Shown: positions 36,039 to 45,941, counted from the first letter of the stretch. The stretch is DNA of 52,297 bases from Gemmatimonadaceae bacterium (GCA_035533755.1 DATLTC010000031.1:1-52297); one strand, 5' to 3'. Program-made: numbers and translations. Notes: generated by a model from the letters alone, not told the origin.

Positions 36039-37247
36039 ATGACCACCGTCGATGCCGACCCCCGCCGCTGGCGCCAACTGATCCTGCTGTCGCTGGCCGA
36101 GCTGTTCGGGATGTCGCTCTGGCTCGCCGCGGCGGCGGTGGGACCGCAGTTCGCCGTCCGCTGGCAGCTCTCGCCGTCGCAGTCGGGCTGGCTGGTGACG
36201 ATCGTGCAGCTCGGGTTCGTGCTCGGCACGGCGACGACGGCGGTGTTGAACCTGGCCGACGTGATTCCATCCAAGCGACTGTTCGCGGCGTCGGCGCTGG
36301 CGGGCGCGGCGGCGAACGCGGCGCTGGTGCACGCGCCCACGTACGAGCGGGCGCTGGTGCTCCGCCTGGTGACCGGCTTCGCGCTGGCCGGCGTGTATCC
36401 GCCGGCGATGAAGATGATCTCCACCTGGTTCCGGTCGCAGCGCGGGCTGGGGATCGGGACGGTGGTGGGCGCGCTCACGGTGGGCAAGGCCAGTCCGTAC
36501 CTGGTGCACGCCTTTCCCGGCGCCGGGATCGCCGCCGTGCTGTACACGGTGACCGGGTTCGCCGTGCTGAGCGCGGCGATCGTCACGGTGGGCTACCACG
36601 ATGGGCCGTACGCCTTTCCGTCGCGGCCGTTCTCGTGGTCGCTCGTCGGCACCGTCTTTAAAGAACGCGAATGGCGCCTGGCCACCGGCGGATACCTGGG
36701 GCACATGTTCGAGCTGTACTCGATGTGGACCTGGGCGCCGGTGTTCATCGCCGCGAGCGCGGCGGCGAGCGGCATGGCCACGGGGGCGCGCACCACCGAG
36801 ATCGCTTCGCTGGTGTCCTTCCTGGCGATCGCGGCGGGCGGCGTGGGATGCGTGTGGGGCGGGCTGGTGGCCGACCGGCGCGGCCGCGAGTGGCTGGTGA
36901 CGGTGGCGATGGCGGCGAGCGGCGCGTGCGCGGTGCTCATCGGCCTCACCTTCGGACGCCTGTTCTGGGTGGTGGCGGCGGTGGCCATCGTGTGGGGATT
37001 CTTCGTCGTCGCCGACTCGGCGCAGTTCAGCGCCCTCGTCACCGAGAGCGTGCCGGCGCACGCCGTGGGCACCGCGCTCACGCTGCAGACGTCGCTGGGC
37101 TTCCTGCTGACGATGGTGTCGATCCAGCTCGTGCCGCCGGCCGAGGCGTTGGTCGGCTGGCGCTGGGCGTTCGCGATGCTGGCCCTGGGTCCGGTGTTCG
37201 GGATCGCGGCCATCCGGCGGCTGGTGGCGGCGCGCGGCGCGGCGTAG
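36039..37247 (+). CDS. Major facilitator superfamily transporter
   Basis: A 402-residue protein with twelve predicted membrane helices and the MFS layout. The motif-A-like loop between helices 2 and 3 is LADVIPSKR and its repeat in the second half is LVADRRGREW. The start of helix 1 (LILLSLAELFGMSLW) resembles nitrate/nitrite and cyanate-type porters, but no substrate can be named. It heads a tight four-gene operon with an amidohydrolase, a methyltransferase and a diguanylate cyclase (gaps of 34, -4 and 3 bp). Confidence 0.88.
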   Translation: MTTVDADPRRWRQLILLSLAELFGMSLWLAAAAVGPQFAVRWQLSPSQSGWLVTIVQLGFVLGTATTAVLNLADVIPSKRLFAASALAGAAANAALVHAPTYERALVLRLVTGFALAGVYPPAMKMISTWFRSQRGLGIGTVVGALTVGKASPYLVHAFPGAGIAAVLYTVTGFAVLSAAIVTVGYHDGPYAFPSRPFSWSLVGTVFKEREWRLATGGYLGHMFELYSMWTWAPVFIAASAAASGMATGARTTEIASLVSFLAIAAGGVGCVWGGLVADRRGREWLVTVAMAASGACAVLIGLTFGRLFWVVAAVAIVWGFFVVADSAQFSALVTESVPAHAVGTALTLQTSLGFLLTMVSIQLVPPAEALVGWRWAFAMLALGPVFGIAAIRRLVAARGAA

Positions 37248-37281
37248 TTGCGCCGCGGCGGCGTCCGTCGCAGGTTGGCCC

Positions 37282-38592
37282 ATGGGAAAGACTGCTGCCG
37301 CACGCGCTCTGATCGCGCTCCTGGCCGCGCTTGCCGCGCTCCCCGCGCCGGCCGCCGGCCAGGGGGGCGGGGCTGCCGCCGACGTTCCGATCCTCGTGCG
37401 CGACGTCACGCTCATCGACGGCACGGGCGCCGCACCGCGTCCGCACATGGACCTCGTGCTGCGCGGCGGACGCATCGCGCAGGTGGCGGCGACGGGCGAC
37501 GTGGGCGGCGCGCCGCCCGATTCGGTGATCGACGGCCGCGGCCTGTTCGCGATTCCCGGACTCATCGACGCGCACGTGCACCTGGGCACGGCGCCGTGGA
37601 GCGAGCGCGCCGACGATCTGCGGCACGCGCTGATGGGTGGCGTGACTACGGTGTTCGATCTGGCCGGCGACGCGCGCGCCACCGGCGATCTGCAGCGCGC
37701 CGAGTTGGCCGGCCAGATCGAGGGGCCGCGCATCTATTACGTGGCGCTGTTCGGCGGGCCGGCGTTCTTCACCGATCCCCGCACCCTCGACGCGTCGCGC
37801 GGCTTCGCGGCCGGCACGGCGCCGTGGATGCAGGCGGTGACCGACAGCACCGATTTCGCGCGCGCCGTGGCGCTGGCGCGCGGCACGGGCGCGGTGGGGA
37901 TCAAGCTCTACGCGGCGCTCGATTCCGTGGCCGTCACGCGGGCCACCGCCGAAGCGCACCGCCAGGGCCTGCGCGTGATCGCGCACGCCACGACCTTTCC
38001 CGCGCGGCCCGGCGATCTGGTGGCGGCGGGCGCGGATATGCTCGCCCACACGCCGTATCTGGTGTGGCAGGGTAGTCCACGGTCCGCGGACTTTCCCGAC
38101 CGCGCCAAGGGCGACTTCCTGCACGTGCCGGCCGACGCGCCGGTCATCGAACAGCTGCTCCGGTCCATGCGCGACCGCGGCGTGGCGCTCAATCCCACGC
38201 TGTGGGTGTTCGCCGAGGAATTGCCGCGCGATTCGGTGAGCCGCGTGCGCTCGCCGTGGATGTACGCGGTCACGCGCCGCGCCGCCGAGCTGGGCGTGCG
38301 GATCGTGGCCGGCACCGATGGGATGTTCGACGCCAAGCGCGATTCGCTGCCGACGCTGCACCGCGAGCTGGAACTGCTCGTGACCCGGGCGGGGCTGACG
38401 CCGCTGCAGGCGATCACGGCGGCCACGGAGAACGGCGCCTGGGCGATCGGCGTGGACCGCACGCTGGGCACGCTCGTGGCCGGCAAGGCGGCCGACCTGG
38501 TGTTGCTCGGCGCCGATCCCACGGCCGACATCCGCAACACCCGCGCCGTGCGCGTGGTGATCCAGCGCGGCAAGGTCGTGCGCGCGCGATGA
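37282..38592 (+). CDS. Exported metal-dependent amidohydrolase
   Basis: A 436-residue protein with a signal peptide (cleavage near AAGQG). It has the imidazolonepropionase/prolidase-like amidohydrolase plan: HxH ligands His98 and His100 (DAHVH), Lys208 (GIKLY, likely carboxylated), His235 and His256, and Asp346 (AGTDG). The C-terminal beta sandwich closes with GKAADLVLLGADP. It would hydrolyse a C-N bond in the periplasm; the substrate is unknown. The stop overlaps the next gene by 4 nt (ATGA at 38589-38592). The upstream MFS gene may supply transport of the substrate or product. Confidence 0.9.
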   Translation: MGKTAAARALIALLAALAALPAPAAGQGGGAAADVPILVRDVTLIDGTGAAPRPHMDLVLRGGRIAQVAATGDVGGAPPDSVIDGRGLFAIPGLIDAHVHLGTAPWSERADDLRHALMGGVTTVFDLAGDARATGDLQRAELAGQIEGPRIYYVALFGGPAFFTDPRTLDASRGFAAGTAPWMQAVTDSTDFARAVALARGTGAVGIKLYAALDSVAVTRATAEAHRQGLRVIAHATTFPARPGDLVAAGADMLAHTPYLVWQGSPRSADFPDRAKGDFLHVPADAPVIEQLLRSMRDRGVALNPTLWVFAEELPRDSVSRVRSPWMYAVTRRAAELGVRIVAGTDGMFDAKRDSLPTLHRELELLVTRAGLTPLQAITAATENGAWAIGVDRTLGTLVAGKAADLVLLGADPTADIRNTRAVRVVIQRGKVVRAR

Positions 38593-39317
38593 ACCGCGAC
38601 TACTGGGACCGTCAGGCGGATCGTTGGGAGGCCGAGATCTTCGACAGCCTGAGCGAGGATCGCACGGGGGGCATCCGGGGGGCGCTGCGCCGTGCCGCGG
38701 CGCGCCACGCCGAGGTGCTGGACTTCGGATGCGGCGTGGGCGGGTATCTCCCGTTCCTCGCCCGCACCTTCAAGCGCGTGCACGCCATCGACTGGTCGGC
38801 GCGGTGCGTGGCCCGGGCCCGGGAACGCACCGCCGCGCTGGCCAACGTGACGATCGAGGGCAACACGCCGCGAGCGCTCGCCCGTCTGGAGCACCGGTTC
38901 GGCTGCGTGATCGCCGCCAATGTCGTGATCCATCCCCGGCGCGCCGTGCGGGAGCGGCTCCTGCGGTCCATCGGCCGCGTGGCCAGGCAGCACGCCACGA
39001 TGCTTTTCGTGGTGCCGTCGCTGGAGTCGGCGGCGTACTGCGAATACATGCGGCGCGAGACGGCGCCGCGGCAGCGGTCGTCGTACGACTTCACGCCGGC
39101 GATGCGCGCGCCCGAAGCGGGGGTGGTGAGCATCGAGGGCGTGCCGACCAAACATTTCACGGGCGACGAGCTGACGGCCACGCTCTCGCGCTCCGGATTC
39201 CGGCTGGTGGAGTTGCTGCGCGTGAACTATGCGTGGAAGACGGAGCGGTTGTCGCCGCCGCGGGGCCTGCGTTCGGTGCTGCCGTGGGACTGGCTGGCCG
39301 TGACGTTGGCCAACTGA
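38589..39317 (+). CDS. Class I SAM-dependent methyltransferase
   Basis: A 242-residue protein with a Rossmann-type methyltransferase fold. The SAM-binding glycine loop is VLDFGCGVGG (43-52), followed by an acidic strand end (AIDWS) and a middle segment FGCVIAANVVIHPRR in place of motif IV. The acceptor substrate cannot be inferred; small-molecule methylation is most likely. It overlaps the amidohydrolase stop by 4 nt and is 3 bp from the diguanylate cyclase, so it is embedded in the same transcript. Confidence 0.87.
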   Translation: MNRDYWDRQADRWEAEIFDSLSEDRTGGIRGALRRAAARHAEVLDFGCGVGGYLPFLARTFKRVHAIDWSARCVARARERTAALANVTIEGNTPRALARLEHRFGCVIAANVVIHPRRAVRERLLRSIGRVARQHATMLFVVPSLESAAYCEYMRRETAPRQRSSYDFTPAMRAPEAGVVSIEGVPTKHFTGDELTATLSRSGFRLVELLRVNYAWKTERLSPPRGLRSVLPWDWLAVTLAN

Positions 39318-39320
39318 CCC

Positions 39321-40166
39321 ATGCGATTCCCCGTCGAGTTGGAGCAGCGCAGTCCGGCGTTCTGGGCGGTGAGCGGCACCGTCCTCGTGGCCGGGCTCGG
39401 CGTGGTCGACTACTTCACCGGATACGAGATCAGCTTCTCGCTGTTCTACCTGATTCCGGTGTTCCTGGTGGGCTGGTATTCCACCCGGCATCTGGCGCTG
39501 TCCATCTCGGGGTTGAGCGCCATCGTGTGGCTGGGGGCCGATGTGGCCAGCGGGGCGCGGTACACCAATGCGGTGATCCCCGTCTGGAACATGCTCATCC
39601 GCCTCGGATTCTTCGTCACCGTGGCGTCGCTGCTGGGGGCGCTGCGGGCCGCGCACGAGCGAGAGCAACGGTTCGCGCGGATCGACCACCTGACGGGGGT
39701 CCTCAACGCGCGGCACTTCCTCGAGTTGGCGGACGCCGAGCTGGCGCGGTCGCGTCGCTACGCGCGCACGTTCACGGTGGCCTACCTCGACGTGGACAAC
39801 TTCAAGGAGATGAACGACCGGTTCGGGCACGCCGCCGGCGATCAGGTGCTGCAGGCGGTGGGCCAGCATCTCCGGGACGCGCTGCGCCGCACCGATCTCG
39901 TGGGGCGGATGGGCGGCGACGAATTCGTGCTCCTGCTGCCGGAGACGTCCGATGAAGCGGCGCGTGCCGTGATGACCAAGGTCCACGACGCGCTCAGCGC
40001 CCAGATGCGGCAATGGAGCTGGCCGGTGACGTTCAGCGTGGGCGTGGTGACGTTCGCCACCCCGCCCGACTCGGTGGCCGACATCATCAAGTCGGCCGAC
40101 AATCTGATGTACGCGGTCAAGCGTTCCGGAAAGGGGAGCGTGCACTTCCTGACCCGCCGCGGCTGA
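39321..40166 (+). CDS. Membrane-bound diguanylate cyclase (GGDEF domain)
   Basis: A 281-residue protein with four N-terminal membrane helices (residues of about 12-110) and a GGDEF domain. The active loop is GGDEF (198-202), preceded five residues earlier by the inhibitory RxxD (RRTD). It should make c-di-GMP with feedback inhibition. It is the last gene of the MFS/amidohydrolase/methyltransferase operon. It is shorter than the enzyme at 15569-16810 and unlike it in the membrane part. Confidence 0.92.
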   Translation: MRFPVELEQRSPAFWAVSGTVLVAGLGVVDYFTGYEISFSLFYLIPVFLVGWYSTRHLALSISGLSAIVWLGADVASGARYTNAVIPVWNMLIRLGFFVTVASLLGALRAAHEREQRFARIDHLTGVLNARHFLELADAELARSRRYARTFTVAYLDVDNFKEMNDRFGHAAGDQVLQAVGQHLRDALRRTDLVGRMGGDEFVLLLPETSDEAARAVMTKVHDALSAQMRQWSWPVTFSVGVVTFATPPDSVADIIKSADNLMYAVKRSGKGSVHFLTRRG

Positions 40167-40199
40167 CGCTCCCCGGACCCCCGGGTCTCGCGCGGCGGC

Positions 40200-40904
40200 T
40201 CAGTCCTGCAGCCGGCGATGCAGGCGGGTCATGGCCCACGCGCTGAACCCGATGCCGAGCGCGCCCAGGCCGAGCATCAGCGGAATCTGCCGGTTCAAGA
40301 AGCTGGCGCCGAGATAGATGGTCCCCACGGCGAACGGCAGTTCGGCGATGGCCAGCGCCGCCGCGTACTTGGCGGCGCTGTAGCGCGCCAGCCCCAGCAG
40401 GTAGCCCGGCACCTCCGACGGCATGGCGAGTTGGAACAGCAGCACGAGCCCGAATGGCGCGTTGCGCGAGATGCGCTGCTGGTAGCGTTCCAACGTCCCG
40501 GCCGACGTGAGCGCCGCGACCACGGGACGGCCGAGCACCCGCCCGATGGCGTACGCGCACAGTCCGCCCACGAGCCAACCGCCCCACAGGAGCAGCAGGC
40601 AGCCGAATTTGCCCCATGCGTACACGCCCACCGGCACGATCACCGCGCTGGAGAAGAAGGCCAGCATGGCCGACAGGGCGGCGAGCACGAAGAACAGCGT
40701 GGCGCCGCCCACCGGATGGTTGAGGATGATGGTCTGTACATGGGCCAGCAGGCGCACGAGCTCGGCGTGCACGGTGTCGGAGGCCGCCGCGAACGCCAGG
40801 GCCACGCAGAGGAGCGCCAGCAGCAGGCCGCGCGTCCACAGCGAGGCCGTGGAGGTCCGGCGCGGCGCGGCGCTCGGGGTAGGGGTTGTCAGCTCCTCAT
40901 GCAT
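40200..40904 (-). CDS. TVP38/TMEM64-type (SNARE-associated Golgi domain) membrane protein
   Basis: A 234-residue protein with five or six membrane helices. The conserved domain includes FSSAVIVPVGVYAWGKFG, a GGWLVGGLCAYAIGRVLG segment and LLFQLAMPSEVPGYLLGL. This family is related to DedA and probably moves lipids or ions. The ATG at 40904 is the first with family-like length; it is preceded within 8 bp by a TATACT box, which would make the message leaderless. Longer in-frame options reach into the promoter of the divergent peptidase. Confidence 0.82.
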   Translation of the reverse strand: MHEELTTPTPSAAPRRTSTASLWTRGLLLALLCVALAFAAASDTVHAELVRLLAHVQTIILNHPVGGATLFFVLAALSAMLAFFSSAVIVPVGVYAWGKFGCLLLLWGGWLVGGLCAYAIGRVLGRPVVAALTSAGTLERYQQRISRNAPFGLVLLFQLAMPSEVPGYLLGLARYSAAKYAAALAIAELPFAVGTIYLGASFLNRQIPLMLGLGALGIGFSAWAMTRLHRRLQD

Positions 40905-40912
40905 GCGCCTTG

Positions 40913-40918
40913 AGTATA
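40913..40918 (-). promoter_or_regulatory. TATACT -10 box suggesting a leaderless transcript
   Basis: On the minus strand TATACT ends 8 bp before the ATG of the TVP38-type gene, so transcription would start at or next to the start codon. No good -35 box is visible. Confidence 0.4.
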
Positions 40919-41026
40919 GACCAGGCCGCCGCAGCGCGCACCGGCGCGTCTTGTCGGGCGCTGTACCGCCCTGCATGATGATGGCTCGACCGTCGGCCAT
41001 CACACCGCTCCTCCCCGGACCCTCCC

Positions 41027-43879
41027 ATGCGTCGTCAACCCCGTCTCCAGGCGCCCGTCGCGGCGCTCGTGCTCTCGCTGGCGTTCGCCGTCGCGCCGCG
41101 TGCGCGCGCCCAGACGCCGGCCGCTCGAGACACCGCGTCCGCGCTCAAGACCCTCAACGTCGGCGACTACGGCCGATGGAAGCGCATCACCGCCGCCGGC
41201 CTCTCGCCCGACGGGGTGTGGATGACGTACGTGTACCATCCCAACGACGGCGACGACACGCTGTTCGTCAAGAACCTGAACGACGCCAAGCTCTACACGA
41301 TCGTGCGGGGCGCCGCGCCGTCGTTCTCCGATGACTCGCGCTGGGTGGGCTACTACGTGAGCCCGCCGGCACGCACCGGGCGGGGCGGCGGCGCCGGACG
41401 GGGCGAGACGCCGCCGAACGGACGCGGCGGACGCGGTGCGGCGGCCGCGCCGGCCCGCGGTTTCGAACTGCTCGATCTGTCCACCGGTGCCAAGTGGTCG
41501 GCGCCCAACGCCGAGGACTTCAAGTTCGCCAAGGGCTCGCGGTTCCTCGCCGTCCACATCAACCGCGACTCGCGCACCGACACCACGCACACGGGCTCGG
41601 ATCTGCTGCTGCGCGTCCTGGGGCCCGACGCCACGCGCAACATTGGCAACGTGAGCCAGTACGCCTTCAACGACGCCGGCACCCTGCTCGCGTACACCGT
41701 GGACGCGGTGGAGAAGATGGGCAATGGCATCTACCTCGTGGATCTGGCCAGCGGCGCCACGCGCGCGCTCGACGCGACGGCCGCCACGTACGATCAGATC
41801 GGATGGAGCGCGCACGGCGAGAATCTGGCCGTGCTCCGCGGCAACAAGGCGAAGGGGGAGAAGCAGCGCGCCAATGTGCTCCTCGCCTGGACCGGCGTCG
41901 GCGAGCCGGGCGCGAAGGCGACGATCTACGATCCCGCCACGGCGTCCGACTTCCCCAACGGATTCGTGCTCAGCGAATTCGCCGCGCCGCATTGGAGCGC
42001 CGACGGGTCGCGCGTGTTCGTGGGCATCAAGGAGCAGGAGAAGGAACCGCCCAAGAGCGAGGACCCGCAGGCCAACGTGGACGTGTGGCACTGGAACGAT
42101 GCCGAGGTGCAGTCGGTGCAGATGGTGCGGCTGCAGCAGGAACTGCGGCAGACGTTCGCGTCGGCCGTCCTCGTGGGGCCGGACCGGTTCGTGCAGCTCG
42201 CCGACAGCGCGATGCCCACCGTGCAGTTGGTGGACGATGGGGCGTGGGGCGTGGGGCGCAACGACACCACGTACCGCGGCGAGGTGGCCTGGGGCGGGGG
42301 GCACGCCGATTATTACCGCGTGAACACCGGCACGGGCGCGCCGTCGCTGATCGCCAGGAAACTGTGGCGCACGATGGGCACGTCGCCCGACAGCAAGTGG
42401 TTCCTGTATCTCCAGAACAAGCACATCTACGCGTACGACGCCGGGACGGGGAGGAGCGCGCCGGTGGACGGGGGGATGAACTTCGTCAACACCGACGACG
42501 ATCACCCGTACGAACTGCCCATCTGGGGGCTGGCCGGGTGGTCCCGGGACGGGAAGTCGGTGCTCGTCTACGATAAATACGACGTGTGGCAGCTGTCGCT
42601 CTCGGGCGGGAAGCCCGTGAATCTCACGCGCGGCGTGGGCAAGGCGCAGCAGATCCAGTTCCGCGTCGTGCGGCTCGACCTGGGCGCCGGCGGCCGCGGG
42701 GGCCGCGGAGGACGGGGCGGATTCGGCGCGCCCGCGCCCGACGTCGAGGATCATGGCATCGATCTCACCAAGCCGGTGCTCCTCTCGGCGTACGGCGAAT
42801 GGACCAAGAAGAGCGGCTACTGGACGCTCGATCCGGGCCAGGCGCCCAAGCCCCTCATCTATGAGGACAAGATGATCGGCCAGGCCGAGAAGGCCACGGA
42901 CGCCGACCGCGTGATCTTCACCGAGCAGACGTTCCGCCAGTTTCCCGACTACTGGGCGGCGAACACGTCGTTCCAGTCGCCGACCCGGGAGACCGACGCT
43001 GATCCGTTCATCGGGGAGTACGCGTGGGGAAGCAAGGTGCTCATCAACTACACCAACGGCCGCGGGCAGAAGCTCCAGGCCACGCTCACCTTGCCGGCCG
43101 GATACCAGCCGGGCAAGAAGTATCCGATGCTCGTGTACTTCTACGAGATCCTGTCGAACACGCATCATCAGTTCTCGATGCCGTCGTTCGACGACCGGCC
43201 GCAGGTATCCACGTACGCGAGCAACGGGTACCTGATGCTCGAGCCCGACGTGGTCTACCAGATCGGCACCCCGGGCACGTCGGCCGTGGACTGCGTGACG
43301 AGCGCGGTGAGGCAGGTCATCGCCATGGGCTACGCCGATCCCAAGCATATCGGGCTGCAGGGCCACAGCTGGGGCGGCTATCAGTCGTCGTACATCCTCA
43401 CGCAGACCAACATCTTCGCAGCCGTGGTGACCGGCGCGCCCCCCACCGACCTCATCAGCTTCTACGACGAGTTGTATCCCGGCACCGGCACCGTGCAGCA
43501 GGGGATCACCGAGGTGGGGCAGGTGCGCATGGGCGAGAACGTGACGCCGTGGAATCACACGGCGCTGTACGAGGAGCAGTCGCCGCTGTTCAACGTGCGC
43601 AAGATCACCACGCCGTTCATGATCCTGCAGGGCACGGCCGACAACGCCGTGGACTGGGATCAGGGACTCGAGTTCTACAACGCCGCCCGGCGCAACGGGA
43701 AGAAGGTGATCTTCCTGTCATACCCCGGCGAGCCGCACCACCTGGCCAAGAAGCCGAACCAGATCGACTTCCAGATTCGCATGAAGCAGTTCTTCGACCA
43801 CTACCTCAAGGGCGCGCCCGAGCCGGACTGGATGAAGAACGGCGTGCCGCAGGTGCACAAGGGAGAACCGATCCGGTAA
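41027..43879 (+). CDS. Exported S9-family prolyl-oligopeptidase-like serine peptidase
   Basis: A 950-residue protein with a signal peptide (cleavage near ARAQT). A WD40-like beta-propeller domain runs to about residue 690 and an alpha/beta-hydrolase domain follows. The catalytic triad is Ser781 (GHSWGGY), Asp872 (GTADN) and His904 (GEPHH). Such peptidases cleave peptides small enough to enter the propeller tunnel, often dipeptidyl or acylaminoacyl. Two Gly/Arg-rich inserts interrupt the propeller (41370-41462 and 42681-42740). The C-terminal hairpin at 43879-43917 separates it from the convergent gene. Confidence 0.93.
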   Translation: MRRQPRLQAPVAALVLSLAFAVAPRARAQTPAARDTASALKTLNVGDYGRWKRITAAGLSPDGVWMTYVYHPNDGDDTLFVKNLNDAKLYTIVRGAAPSFSDDSRWVGYYVSPPARTGRGGGAGRGETPPNGRGGRGAAAAPARGFELLDLSTGAKWSAPNAEDFKFAKGSRFLAVHINRDSRTDTTHTGSDLLLRVLGPDATRNIGNVSQYAFNDAGTLLAYTVDAVEKMGNGIYLVDLASGATRALDATAATYDQIGWSAHGENLAVLRGNKAKGEKQRANVLLAWTGVGEPGAKATIYDPATASDFPNGFVLSEFAAPHWSADGSRVFVGIKEQEKEPPKSEDPQANVDVWHWNDAEVQSVQMVRLQQELRQTFASAVLVGPDRFVQLADSAMPTVQLVDDGAWGVGRNDTTYRGEVAWGGGHADYYRVNTGTGAPSLIARKLWRTMGTSPDSKWFLYLQNKHIYAYDAGTGRSAPVDGGMNFVNTDDDHPYELPIWGLAGWSRDGKSVLVYDKYDVWQLSLSGGKPVNLTRGVGKAQQIQFRVVRLDLGAGGRGGRGGRGGFGAPAPDVEDHGIDLTKPVLLSAYGEWTKKSGYWTLDPGQAPKPLIYEDKMIGQAEKATDADRVIFTEQTFRQFPDYWAANTSFQSPTRETDADPFIGEYAWGSKVLINYTNGRGQKLQATLTLPAGYQPGKKYPMLVYFYEILSNTHHQFSMPSFDDRPQVSTYASNGYLMLEPDVVYQIGTPGTSAVDCVTSAVRQVIAMGYADPKHIGLQGHSWGGYQSSYILTQTNIFAAVVTGAPPTDLISFYDELYPGTGTVQQGITEVGQVRMGENVTPWNHTALYEEQSPLFNVRKITTPFMILQGTADNAVDWDQGLEFYNAARRNGKKVIFLSYPGEPHHLAKKPNQIDFQIRMKQFFDHYLKGAPEPDWMKNGVPQVHKGEPIR

Positions 43880-43917
43880 CGCGGAGCGCGGTGGCCCGCT
43901 ATTCGCGCGCTCCGCGT
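43879..43917. terminator. Bidirectional hairpin between convergent genes
   Basis: A 12-bp perfect stem (43879-43890 with 43906-43917, core CGCGGAGCGCG and CGCGCTCCGCG) encloses a 15-nt loop. It begins at the stop of the S9 gene and its right arm lies inside the last codons of the BNR gene. It is GC-rich with no T-run, so it may act as a structure-only or Rho-type stop. Confidence 0.5.
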
Positions 43918-45941
43918 CCGCGCCCCCGTCCAGCCGCGTGCTCGACCACCGCCGGCCCCAGGACCTTCGCCTCCATGTTCACGAACATGAGGTGGAGATC
44001 CGTGCCGGTGCGGAACGGCGCCATCCCGGTGAGTTGGAACACGAGGTCCCTGGGCGCCGACAGCGAATCCGGCAGCAGCCCGCCGGTCGGGAGCAGCGAC
44101 GTCAGGTCCCACACCGCCCCCACGCCGCGGAGGCCGTTGTCGGAGTTGGCCACGTCCACGGTGCGCGCATTCTCCGACGTGAGCTGCAGGACGCGCGCCT
44201 TGAGCGGCCCGCGGATCGTGTCGGTACGCGTGGCATTCTTGAGCCGCACGTGGAAGGTCACTCGGCCGGTCTTGCGGTCGATGTCGGTACGCAGCAACTG
44301 CAGCGTGACGCGCCCTGATAGATCGGACAACGCCGCCAGATCGCCGCCGCCGTTGCGCGCCACGGTGCCGTCCACGTGCACGCGGGCCGTCCAGAGCTGC
44401 GCCATCCCGGTGCGATAGTCGATCCACGCCGGATGGAAGTCGCCCGCCGCGTCGGCCACGAACGCGCCGTTGTGCCCCGGCGCGAAGGTGAATCCGGCGT
44501 ACCCGAGGCCGGCCGACAGCGACACCACCTGCCCGCCGCTGCGCGCCGCCGCCGGCTCGTCCCCGCGTCCCCCACGCCCGGCTCCGGCGCCCAGGCCGGC
44601 ACGCCCCGCCGCCACCCAGTCCAGCTGATCGGCGGCGAACGTCGTCGGCTTGTCGGTGATCTTCTCGCTCGGCGACCAGGTCTCGCCGCCGTCCATCGAC
44701 ACCCGCATGCGGATGTTCCAGCCGATGTCGTTGGCAAAGTCGCGGCGATCGTACCACTGCACGGCCACCACGCCATCCTTGTTCACGGCCACGGTCGGCG
44801 TCACGTCGTCGGGGCCGTTGACCAGCGGATCTTCGGCCGCGCGATCGTCGCTGATGACCTGCTCGGGCGACCAGGTCTTTCCCATGTCGCTCGAATACGA
44901 GAGCATCACCTGCAGCCGGCCGGTGCGGAAATCGGACCACACCACGTAGAGGCGGTCCTTGAACAGCGGCGAGCCCGGGTCCACCGCGAGGTCGGGGATC
45001 ACCGCCGACTCCGACCGCGGCCGGTTCATCCAGTAGTCGCCGATGTGCACGGCCGGCTTCCAGCTCTCGCCGCCGTCGGTGGAGGTGATCACGTCCAGCC
45101 AGTAGTTGGCCGCCGGCAGCGGCGTGCGCGCGGCGAGTCCGCCGCGCCCGCCGCCTCCGCGCCCCTCGCCTGGCAGCAGCGCCTTCCGGTGCCCGTACAG
45201 CGTCATCACCGTGCCGTCGGAGAGGATCACGCTGTTGGACATGCCGAGGATCCCCTCGGGGGGCGGCACCAGCCGGAGCACGGGATTGTCCCATGTCGTG
45301 CCGCCGTCGCGCGAGGTGAACAGCGCCACGGCCATGTCCTTCTCGGCGCCGCCGAATCCGGGCCCGCTCGAGTCGGTGGCCCACGGCACGCTCACCGTGG
45401 AGTTCATGTACACCCGGCCATTGTACTTGCCGCCGGTGAAGTCGGAGACGAGATACTCGCGGTCCCACGCGTATGCCGGCGGCGCCTTGCTGGGCGGATC
45501 CCACGTGCGGCCGCCGTCGCGCGAGCGGTAGAGCCCCCAGCGCGCGAGCGTCGCGAATAGCGCCGAGCCGTCCGGTCCGTAGGCCACCGCCGCGTCGCCG
45601 CCCGAGGTCGAGTCGCGCCGTTCCAGCGATACCGACCACGTTCTCCCAGTGTCGAACGACACGTAGGCGATCGACTTGATGCCCGTGGTGTCGTGCCACG
45701 CGATGTGCGATGCCGCGATCAATCGCTCCGGATGGCTGGGATCGGCCGCGATCACCGGCTCGGAGTGCGGGTCGTCGGGGCGCGCGGCGCTGATCTGCAC
45801 GTTGGGCCCGACGGTGATCTTCTGTGCGGCCAGGGCCGCGGGCCGCATGGCGCCAAGCGCGGCCAGCGCGGCCACGGCGAATGTGGCGCGCGCGACATCC
45901 ATCCGGGCGCGAGGGAGCAGGACGGGGCGAGGAGCGCTCAT
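43899..45941 (-). CDS. Exported BNR/Asp-box beta-propeller protein (sialidase-like fold)
   Basis: A 680-residue protein. The ATG at 45941 follows GGAG with 6-nt spacing; an in-frame ATG at 45902 sits directly at the signal peptide. Six Asp-box (SxDxGxTW) motifs are seen: SFDTGRTW, SRDGGRTW, SRDGGTTW, STDGGESW, SSDMGKTW and SMDGGETW, giving a six-bladed propeller. The sialidase Arg triad is not clearly present, so the enzyme activity is unproven. Gly/Arg-rich inserts occur at about 45122-45175, 44540-44608 and at the C-terminus. The last 150 residues form an extra beta domain. Confidence 0.87.
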   Translation of the reverse strand: MSAPRPVLLPRARMDVARATFAVAALAALGAMRPAALAAQKITVGPNVQISAARPDDPHSEPVIAADPSHPERLIAASHIAWHDTTGIKSIAYVSFDTGRTWSVSLERRDSTSGGDAAVAYGPDGSALFATLARWGLYRSRDGGRTWDPPSKAPPAYAWDREYLVSDFTGGKYNGRVYMNSTVSVPWATDSSGPGFGGAEKDMAVALFTSRDGGTTWDNPVLRLVPPPEGILGMSNSVILSDGTVMTLYGHRKALLPGEGRGGGGRGGLAARTPLPAANYWLDVITSTDGGESWKPAVHIGDYWMNRPRSESAVIPDLAVDPGSPLFKDRLYVVWSDFRTGRLQVMLSYSSDMGKTWSPEQVISDDRAAEDPLVNGPDDVTPTVAVNKDGVVAVQWYDRRDFANDIGWNIRMRVSMDGGETWSPSEKITDKPTTFAADQLDWVAAGRAGLGAGAGRGGRGDEPAAARSGGQVVSLSAGLGYAGFTFAPGHNGAFVADAAGDFHPAWIDYRTGMAQLWTARVHVDGTVARNGGGDLAALSDLSGRVTLQLLRTDIDRKTGRVTFHVRLKNATRTDTIRGPLKARVLQLTSENARTVDVANSDNGLRGVGAVWDLTSLLPTGGLLPDSLSAPRDLVFQLTGMAPFRTGTDLHLMFVNMEAKVLGPAVVEHAAGRGRGRGARE

